64,000 nt of DNA from NCBI RefSeq assembly GCF_026151205.1, contig NC_087077.1, positions 7,059,983-7,123,982 on the forward strand. Direction: 5' to 3'. Made by a program: the position numbers and the translations under genes. The DNA is from Bolinopsis microptera (Eukaryota; Ctenophora; Tentaculata; Lobata; Bolinopsidae). Below the pieces are notes generated by a model. It was not told the origin of the DNA, made no database searches, and was given only the letters and a program-made list of their open reading frames with translations. Numbering within the stretch: position 1 is the stretch's first letter; each line of letters begins with the position of its first letter. Shown here one piece after another: positions 55,314-64,000 of the stretch.

Positions 55314-56267
55314 CTAACACTTGCATCCTTTACTATGTTGGATGTGAGGCGTCAATAAAACGTTATCGTTATCTGGATAGCTGAATATTTCTTGCTTCTC
55401 TTGTACCTTAATTATCTGAAGACATTTGTTTCGTGAACATTTTTTGGGACATCGTTTTTACCGTCATTAAGTCATTTAGTAATTAAGAAATACGGCGGAA
55501 AAGTATTTTTGATGGTCAGGAGTTATGAACATAATTACATCGCCCAAGCCTCCGCAATGTTTAATATCAATGATCAAAATTGTATTGCAACCTAATGTAG
55601 CAACATCTTGTACTGACCATTGGAGCTAAATTAAAATTCCTGACATCATTTAAAATAAAAACCTCGTCTACTAGTAGATTAGCAGCCTCCTCAATATTTA
55701 TATTCTCCTTAGCAGATGTCTCGAACCAGCCCAGGAACCCCCGCTCCTCACAGTACCGGTCCAGATGTGACGCTACAAAGCCTTCTTCTATCAGATCACA
55801 CTGGGGTACAGTTATCTTATATATTTGTAATGGTAAATAACAATTTACTTTGAGTTTGAGGTAATGTTGGTAAATCCTTATCTTCAAGTTAAGTTACTCG
55901 TTATTTAATGAGATTTTAATCATTCTAAAACAAAATCATGGTTACTTTTATTATTTGTATGATAACACCGATCAATCTAGACTTATATCCTCCGACCAGT
56001 CGCGACCACAGAAAACATTATCTCGAAAATGCACACTTTACTAATTAGAGTATGTACTGCTTTATAAGTAACCACAGCAACCCACCTTATTAGCCAGCAA
56101 AACTACAGGTATATTCTGACCCCCTGGGAACGTAACCTTCTCATCAATATCTGCCTTCCACTTCTGAACCGCATCAAATGTAGACATTCTGGTTATATCG
56201 AACACTACGAAGGCTCCCACCGCTTCTTTGTAGTAAACTCGTGTCATGTTCCCGTAACGTTCCTGTC
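55314..56267 (-). CDS. RAB32: RAB32/RAB38-like small GTPase, last three exons
   Basis: Exons in transcript order are 56086-56267, 55663-55800 and 55314-55415 (TAG), all GT-AG and phase-matched, giving 139 residues. The segment opens with the switch II sequence GQERYGNMTRVYYKEAVGAF, continues to VVLLANK|CDL (G4 NKxD, split by an intron) and ETSAKENINIEEAA (G5 SAK), and ends HIQHSKGCKC, a CxC prenylation tail. MTRVYYKEAVGAFVVFD and GWFETSAKENINIEEA are characteristic of the RAB32/38 subfamily, which acts in traffic to lysosome-related organelles and at mitochondria. The 5' exon(s) with P-loop, switch I and WDTAG start were not found upstream. Confidence 0.92.
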
Positions 56268-56953
56268 CTGGGTTGATTTGTTTGTGAGGTTAATTGTTGC
56301 AGCTTTTGTGCTTTCCATTTGGACAATAATTCATGAAAGTCCGTCCAATCCTAGTGTATTTTTGTTTCAAGATTCGCTCAAACTTTATATTAGTGGGACG
56401 ACCGATGAGCAGTGAGCACCCATCTGGGATGACTTCCTACAGTTTAAACTACTATAGAAAAAAGTAATGAAATTCTCTGCCCAACCTCTGCTTAGCTGCA
56501 CTTAATACTTTGACTCATAACGATTAAGTTTCTGATTCCACTTTCATCGGGTGAGGCAGAAATAAGATGAGGTAACAATTGACATGCAGCTACTTTAAGA
56601 TAGCAATAACGTTATTTCCTGCCAAAAAGTCAACATCACTTCTTAATCCTTTAATGCTATTGTGATCTAAAAGTTAAAACTGATAATTTTTCCGTGCTGC
56701 TGAGACGTTTTTCTCTACAATAATCAGTACAATTGACGTCATGATGTTCATCTCAAATATTGATTTACACTTAAAATCAATCCGATTAATTTAAGTGATC
56801 AACCCATTCCCCGATCGAATTAAAGCTAGGTGGTTCTTTGTTTATACTTAATATGGCACTGGTCAAATTTCATAGCATTACAGCCTCATTCCACTTGGGT
56901 TTAAATGTTGGGGGGGTAAAGTTCTTCATATGTGCAGTGTTTTATTTCATTAT

Positions 56954-56956
<3 letters not shown>

Positions 56957-57019
<63 letters not shown>

Positions 57020-57530
57020 GGTTGGAAAAAAAACGTTTTGGGGGGGGGTTTTTAAAATTTGTTTTGGGGGGGGGGGGGGGGAACCTTTTTTGTTTTTTGG
57101 TTTTTTGAGGGGGGGGGGAAAAGGGAGGAGACCCGGAGGGGGGCCGGGGCGGAGTCGTTGTTTTTTGGGGTTTTAATTTTTCCGACTTGTTATAAGTTTA
57201 GTAAAAAAAAATGGTTAGTTAAGGGTGTTTTTCCCTTATCCATAATGCCCCCGTTAAATGTCATTTTATCTAAACCACAACCCCGGGGGGTTTTTGGGGG
57301 GGCCCCCGGGGTTTTATTTTGGGGGCTAAAAAAAAAGGGGGGGTTTTTTTCCCCTCCCTAAATTTTCCCTTTATAGTCCCCCCCCAAGCTCCTCTTCGGA
57401 TTTCCCCCCCCCCCCCCTTTTTTCCCACCCCTTTTTGTTTCCCCCCCAGCCCTTAACCCCCCCTCATCCCCCCCCCCCCCCCCCCCTCTCCCCGTTTTTC
57501 CCCCCCTTCCCGATTTGGGGGACCAAAAAA
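56957..57530. other. Homopolymer-inflated, low-confidence sequence
   Basis: A G run of about 60 nt is followed by ~500 nt in which almost every base occurs in long homopolymer runs (G, T, A and C runs of 5-20). Natural sequence rarely looks like this; base-calling or gap-filling error next to a difficult repeat is likely. The open frames here (poly-Gly) are not genes. Confidence 0.75.
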
Positions 57531-57819
57531 AGGCTTAAAATGGGCCAAAAATTTATTTGCCAAAAATTTTTTTCCTTTTCCATTTTTAAATACATTTCTA
57601 TTTTCTTTATTTGTCATATGAATCTTTAACGATCATTCCAAGCGTTATAAAGCATGAAACATGTCTCTTATTCAAGTACTAATAATAATTTGCGAATTTA
57701 AAGTCAAATATGAAGACCTAAATTCATGGCATAAATGGAGAATTGGCCAATCAAAATTTCCATTTATGCCATAAAACGTATGCCATTTATGCCATTTTAT
57801 GCCATTGGTACCCCCCGTC

Positions 57820-60800
57820 CTCCTTCTGAGTCCTCCTCCTCATCCTCCTCCTCAGTCATCCTCCTCTTCCTCCTCAGTCCTCCTCCTCCTCATCCTCCTC
57901 CTTCTCCTCCTCATCAGTCCTCATCCTCTGTCCTCCTCATAATCGTCCTCGTCCTCATCCTCATCCTTAGTCCTCCTCCTCCTTATCCTCCTCCTCAGTC
58001 CTCCCCCAGTCCTCCTCCTCATTCTCCTCCTTCTCCTCCTCCTAGCCTCATCCTCCTCCTCCTTCTCCGCTTTCTTCTTCTCCTAATCAGTCCTCCTCCT
58101 CGTCCTTAGTCCTCGTCCTCGTCCTCCTCAGTCTTCCTCCTCAGTCCTCGTCCTCATCATCCTCCTCCTCCTCCTCAACAGTCCTCCTCCTCCTTCTCCT
58201 CATCAGTCCTCATCCTCAGTCCTACACTAGTCGTCCTCGTCCTTAGTCCTCGTCCTCCTCCTCTTCCTCCTCCTGAGTCTTCCTCCTCCTCCTCATCAGT
58301 CCTCCTCCTCTTCAGTCCTCCTCCTGAGTCCTCCTGAGTCCTCCTCATCCACCTTCTGAGTCCTCCTCCTGAGTCATCCTCCTCCTCCTCCTCCTCCTCC
58401 TCCTCCTCCTCCTCCTCCTCCTCATTCTCCTCCTTATCCTTCTCCTCCTCAGTCCTTCTCCTTCTCCTCCTCCTTTTCCTCTTCCTTCTCCTCCTAATCA
58501 GTCCTCTTCTTTAGCCCTCGTTATCATCCTCCTAGTCCTCGTCCTTAGTCATCGTCCTCCTCAGCCTCCTCCTGATCCTCCTCTTTAGTCCTCTTCCTCC
58601 TCCTCAGTCCTCATCCTCAGTCCTCCTCCTCCTCCTCCTCCTCCTCCTCCTCCTCCTCCTCATCCTCATCCTTCTCATCCTCCTCAGTCCTCCTCGTCAG
58701 TCCTTCTCCTCCTCGTCAGTCCTCCTCCTCCTCCTCTTCAGTCCTCCTTCTCCTTCTCCTCATTCTCCTCCTACTCATAAGTCCTCCTCCTCAGTCCTCC
58801 TCCTCCTTCTCCTCCTCCTATTTCTCCTCCTTTTCCTCCTTCTCCTCCTACTCCTAAGTACTCCTCCTCAGTCCTTCCCCAGTCCTCCTCCTCATCAGTC
58901 CTCCCCCGGTCCTCCTTCTCCTCATCATCCTCAGTCCTCCTCCTCATCGTCCTACTCAGCCCTCCCCCAGTCATCCTCCTCCTCAGTCCTCCCCAAGTCC
59001 TCCTCTTCCTCAGTCCTCCCCCAGTCCTCCTTCTCCTTTTCCTCATCCTCATTCCTCCTCCTCAGTCCTCCTCCTCCTCCTTCTTCTTATCAGTCCTCTT
59101 CCTCAGTCCTCCTCTTCGTCCTCGCTCTCGTCCTCCTCCTCCTCCTCCCCGTCCTCAGTCCTCCTCCTCCTCCTCCTCATCAGTCCTCCTCCTCCTCTTC
59201 AGTCCTCCTCATGAGTCCTTCTTCTTATCCTCCTTCACCTCCTGAGTCATCCTCCTCCTCCTCCACATTCTCCTCCTTATCCTCCTCCTCTTCAGTCTTC
59301 CTCATGCTCCTCCTCATTCTCCTCCTTATCCTCCTCATCCTCCTCAGTCCTCCTCCTCATCCTCCTCTTCCTTCTTCTCCTAATCAGTCCTCCTCCTCAG
59401 TCGTCTTCCTCCTCTTCCTTAACCCTTGTCCTCATCCTCCTAGTCCTAGTCCTTAGTCCTCGTCCTCCTTAGTCTTTCTCCTCAGTCCTCCTCCTCCTCC
59501 TCATGAGTCTCATCCTCCTCATCCTTCTCCTTGGTCCTCCTCCTCTTCCTCAGTCCTACTCCTCAGTCCTCTTCCTCTTCCTCATCCTCTTCAGTCCTCT
59601 TCCTCAGCTCTCATCTTCTTCCTCTTCAGTCCTCCTCCTCTTCAGTCCCCAGTCCTCCTCCTACTCGTCAGTCCTCCTCCTCCTCCTCGTCCTCCTCCTC
59701 AGTCCTTCTCCTCCTCCTCAGTCCTCCTCCTCCTTAGTCCCCTTCTCCTTCTCCTTCTTCTCCTCCTACTCCTAAGTCCTCCTCCTCAGTCCTCCTCCTC
59801 CTTCTCCTCCTTTTCCTCCTTCTCCTCCTTCTCCTCCTACTCCTAAGTCCTCCTCCTCCTCAGTCCTCCCCCAGTCCACCTCCTCATCAGTCCTCCGCCA
59901 GTCCTCCTTCTCCTCCTTCTCATCCTCAGTCCTCCTCCTTCTCCTCCTCATCAGTCCTCATCCTCTGTCCTCCTTATAATCGTCCTCGTCCTCATCCTCA
60001 TCCTCATCCTTAGTCCTCCTCCTCCTTATCCTCCTCCTCAGTCCTCCCCAAGTCCTCCTCCTCATTCTCCTCCTTCTCCTCATCCTTGTCTCATCCTCCT
60101 CCTCCTTCTCCGCTTTCTTCTTCTCCTAATCAGTCCTCCTCCTCCTCCTACTCCTAAGTCCTCCTCCTCAGTCCTTCCCCAGTCCTCCTCCTCATCAGTC
60201 CTTCCCCGGTCCTCCTTCTCCTCCTCCTCATCCTCAGTCCTCCTCCTCATCATCCTACTCAGTCCTCCCCCAGTCATCCTCCTCCTCAGTCCTCCCCAAG
60301 TCCTCCTCTTCCTCAGTCCTCCCCCAGTCCTCCTTATCCTCATCCTCAGTCCTCCTCCTCAGTCCTCCTCCTCCTCCTTCTCCTTCTTATCAGTCCTCTT
60401 CCTCAGTCCTCCTCCTCGTCCTCGCTCTCGTCCTCCTCCTCAGTCCTCCTCGTCCTTAGTCCTCGCGTCCTCTTAGTCCTCCTCCTCCTCCTCCTCCCCG
60501 TCCTCCTCCTCCTCCTCCTGAGTCCTCCTCCTCCTCCTCCTCATCAGTCCTCCTCCTCCTCCTGAGTCCTCCTCCTTATCCTCCTCCACCTCCTGAGTCC
60601 TCCTCCTGAGTCATCCTCCTCCTCCTCCACATTCTCCTCCTTATCCTCCTCCTCCTCAGTCCTCCTCATGCTCCGCTTCATTCTCCTCCTTATCCTCCTT
60701 ATCCTCTTCAGTCCTCTTCCTCATCCTCCTCTTCCTTCTCCTAATCAGTCTTCCTCCTCAGCTCAGTCCTCCTCCTCCTCTTCGTGAGTCGCATCCTCCT

Positions 60801-60870
60801 CATCCTTCTCCTTAGTCCTCCTCCTCCTCCTCAGTCCTACTCTTCAGTCCTCCTCCTCCTCCTCATCAGT
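57820..60870. repeat. ~3-kb polypyrimidine TCC-rich repeat array
   Basis: The plus strand is nearly pure C/T with regularly placed CAGTCC punctuation. There is higher-order structure. A block around 58012-58100 (TTCTCCGCTTTCTTCTTCTC then CTAATCAGTCC) recurs near 60057-60140, and a block around 58861-59035 (AGTCCTTCCCCAGTCC through CTCCCCAAGTCC) recurs near 60155-60335. Arg/Glu- or Ser/Pro-repeat open frames on either strand are by-products. Confidence 0.95.
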
Positions 60871-63800
60871 TTACACAATTTATTGTACTTACTAAAATGT
60901 TTTTAAACGTATTTGAGTCTGTAAAATATTGACATGTTACTGTTACTGACTCAAAATGTGCTCGAGAATTTTTTTGTTTAACAGAGTTTTACTCTCCAGT
61001 ACTATGGAAAAGTTCAAGAATCAACAGTTCCCACAGTCAGACAACGAATGAGTGTGGAAAAGTTGTTACATGATAAATAAAGATTTTGATGAATAAAGTG
61101 ATTTTCATCTCTTTTAAAATTAATGTTATTTAAAATTGTGTAGACTATTCTTTGTATCTAACTGAGGATTGGAAGTTTGAGAAAGGACCATGGTCAATGG
61201 TCATTAACCGTGCTACCCATTTCTGCAGATAGCCTGTTACAAATTGTGGAGACAATTTAAATGAAAAGTTACTAAAGCGTTCCCTATTTGTTACGATTGT
61301 TATTACCAACCGTACCTCTTTCAAATGTGGACCGGGGTGGATGTTATTGTCAAACAAGAGTTGATACGACAGTGTGTCGTTTTTCGGACGAAACGATTCT
61401 TGTTTGGAACTAGAAACCATTTTGGGGTTCTGGGACCACCACCAATCGATTTCTTGTCATATTTAAGTACAGAAATAGCTACCTATATCGCCTAGAAACC
61501 TCAGAGGAAAGATTTAAATTTTCCCGATTTTTCCGATATGAGGGTTGATGAGGCCAAAATCGGGATCGGAATGATCGGAAATGATCGGGTTGGACCCCCC
61601 CCCCCCCCAATTTTCAGTAATGGTTGGTTTTTCGAAATCTGAGTTTGTTTGCTTTACTTAATTGTTAGGGCTTTATTTTTTCCTATTCGGGCTTAAGTTT
61701 TCAAAATGCCTTCTAGTGAACATCTAAATTGTACATTGTACAAGTATTATTATAATTAAATACTTATTTCCTTATCAAATGTTTTTGAAATAAGTTAATA
61801 CATAATATTTATATGATAATATTTATATTATATAAATATAATATTATATAAATATCATATAAATATTATACATAATATTTATATGATAATATTTATATTA
61901 TATAAATATAATATTATATAAATAATATTATATATAAATATAATATTTATATGATAAGTAAGATAATTTATAAAATAAGGTCGCCATGCAATGCTTGTCA
62001 GCTTATACATGTCGCGGCATTTCATTAGTAAATAATATGTATTATCCGCTACGAATACAATGCCTGAATCCTGATACGTGCATAATTTTAGCCCCCCCAA
62101 TTGTCGTTACATCGTTTTTAATTATCATGCTTGCGATTATATGATCGGAATAAAAATACTGCGCAATCACCTGAATGGTCTCTTCATTTTGAAGTTTTCA
62201 TATCTACGTAAATGCGTATCTGTACGAATTTTCTCCATATATATACATGTATATGTATAGGGAAAATCCACACCGTGTTAAATTTGCCAGATTTGACTCG
62301 TTTTGGGTATTGTCACTATTGACCTTTGGATAGTGTCCAGGATTTAGTTTGTGTTAGATTGTACAGTAGTTTAATTACGAGACAAAGCTCATCATCTGTT
62401 GTCATACACTCTGACGGGACAATGCTAAATGCAGATTACTGCAGACTTATTTCATGGCTTAATAACTCGTGCAATAGTAATATAGTGTCCAGTATTAAAC
62501 TTAGTATTAAACTTATATAATACAGTGGTTGGTATTAAACTTATTTTGTGTTAGAGAGGGCTTTGTGGGGGATTTTACTTTTTAACTTACTAATAAGCTC
62601 ACTCTAATGACCATGCATAACTGTAACACGTGATCTGATCCACAGGTTAACTTAAATATGGTTAGATTATTCAAATATCATGCATGATATTCGAGAATTT
62701 ATCGTTTTTAACGTTTATTGCGGCCTTTTTCCGTCGAAATTGAACTGAACATAAACCGATGTCAACAATGGATATTTATATCTAATATCTATTTATACCG
62801 ATGATTGATATCGTGTTTTCTTTATATCATTAAAAAAAATCGTTACAGCCCACTAGTTTTGATTGTTCCAATTGTTTTCCTGCATATCTGTTAAGCGCTC
62901 TTTGTGAAACTAGAGCAACAACTTATTATTAAATTGATATCTTTTTAGCAATATTTATTAACAGTTTATATAAAATGATATTCCGATATTTTTTGTTGAA
63001 TTATCATGGAACCACGATGAGTAGCACGGAATTCTTCTTTTTAATTATAACGTCCTCATTAACATTACAACTTTAAAAAAAGTAAAATTCGTCATTATTC
63101 ATGACATTTCACCGTGAGCAAAACACGTGACTGTAGAGGCTTCAACCTAAAATACATAATAACATTGAAATTTATCTGGGGTCCGGTTAGGATCAGATTT
63201 TTAAAACACTAAAAAGCTTACCGCCAGGTCATTTTTGGAGTGATATCGCTACATTGCCACATTACACTTATCTATGTTTACGTCAGTAAGGCTTATATCG
63301 AACGAATACTACTATTCGCCGAATAGTTCATATTGATAAGTTAACATATCGGCTAATCTCATATTATCTTGTTGCTATTTACTTATTTAGGCTTGAATCA
63401 TTACGATTACAAGTGACATTGCTTTTATCGAGCATTTTTGTATCGAGTTTAGTTCTGTGAGAACCACCTTATGAAGTCTCCTAGTATCCTGACGTAATAC
63501 TCAGATTACCTCCATGTAATATGGTGATTTCCACTGGTCTTTAGTGTGGATAGATGATGTGCCAGGCCATGGTGATTAATTCTGCCGTTTTATGATCTCT
63601 ATTTCGATTTACGGCAGTATAGAATGGTATTCCAACGTTCTGAACGATATACCTCAATTCATACATTTTCTGTTCTTATGGTTATAAATTCTTAATAAGA
63701 ACGCAGCCATTTTCCAATAGATTCAGACAGGTAATAGGTGTTAACTGTTTAATAATTCTAAAAGTTATCCACATTTCATCAATGCCGTGTTGATACGTCA

Positions 63801-64000
63801 GAAAACGTCACAAATTTTAGTAAAGCTAAATTTTAAAGTAAGGAGTCATTATTTAAATTAACCAAGCAATGATTTTAATTCATTTTTAAGTTTTTTTAGT
63901 AATTAGGATGGATTAGACCTGCTAATATACCATTCAATCTCATCAGTCTCTAATAATGAGCAATATCCATCAACCCTTTAAAAGTAAATATGAAATAATA
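60871..64000. other. No gene recognised; repeats only
   Basis: The stretch is AT-rich, with a C run at 61597-61608, the AT palindrome at 61797-61955 and no exon-like segment I can support. A missing 5' exon of the RAB gene could lie here or beyond the window, but no P-loop coding sequence was seen. Confidence 0.5.
61797..61955. repeat. AT palindrome, tandemly duplicated (~70-bp period)
   Basis: ATAATATTTATATGATAATA begins near 61804 and again near 61874; between them the sequence folds back on itself (…ATATCATATAAATATTAT). Almost pure A/T, able to form long cruciforms. Confidence 0.85.

Noticed and set aside
56838-57361. Glycine-rich ORFs
   Set aside because: They are translations of G homopolymers in a probably erroneous segment.
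57735-60343. Ser/Pro-rich and Arg/Glu-rich frames in the TCC array
   Set aside because: Simple-repeat translation; no start context, no splice structure and similar frames on both strands.
1-64000. CRISPR array, prokaryotic operon or phage
   Set aside because: Spliceosomal introns, animal gene families and LINE/SINE content show a eukaryotic chromosome; the tandem repeats have no unique spacers of constant length.

Overview
This is AT-rich animal (metazoan) genomic DNA. Genes are cut into short exons with GT-AG introns, TTAGGG-like motifs occur, and non-LTR retrotransposon, MITE, SINE and simple-repeat debris is everywhere. The families fit a marine invertebrate, possibly a cnidarian, but the sequence alone does not prove the phylum. 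There are no operons, CRISPR arrays or bacterial features. Exon models were built by hand from reading frame, splice sites and intron phase; each complete model adds up to whole codons.

Layout. (1) 3949-25917, plus strand: the 3' two thirds of a Na+/Ca2+ exchanger (NCX/SLC8-type) gene: the end of the cytosolic loop, two Calx-beta domains, the second alpha-repeat, the C-terminal membrane segments and the stop. The N-terminal membrane half lies upstream of the window. The second half of Calx-beta 2 is encoded by two tandem exons whose phases allow only one at a time. (2) 9250-16734: inside the largest NCX intron, a 7,485-bp giant foldback element with 8-bp target duplications and arms of over 2 kb built from arrays of a 20-bp palindrome. 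(3) 21334-24129, minus strand: an uninterrupted 931-codon ORF nested antisense in an NCX intron, encoding an unrecognised protein with six copies of a ~60-residue repeat. (4) 26-43 kb: a gene-poor zone of nested MITEs, three or four decayed non-LTR retrotransposon pieces (the best an intact 5'-truncated RT ORF at 41136-42797), GC-rich simple repeats and weak traces of decayed zinc-finger-like coding sequence. (5) 43038-44633, minus: complete three-exon DNAL4-like dynein light chain. (6) 45651-51520, plus: complete CTR1-type copper transporter, head-to-head with DNAL4, with two extra partial copies of the exon that enters TM1, a 63-bp minisatellite and a perfect 22-bp hairpin in its introns. 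(7) 55314-56267, minus: the last three exons of a RAB32/38-like GTPase; its 5' exon(s) with the P-loop were not found. (8) 56957-60870: a homopolymer-inflated suspect segment followed by ~3 kb of polypyrimidine TCC-rich repeat. (9) 61-64 kb: no gene seen.

The host genes are unrelated housekeeping or ion-handling functions (Ca2+ extrusion, dynein, copper uptake, vesicle traffic) and need not work together. The novelty lies in the foldback element, the nested repeat-protein gene, and the exon duplications in NCX and CTR1.
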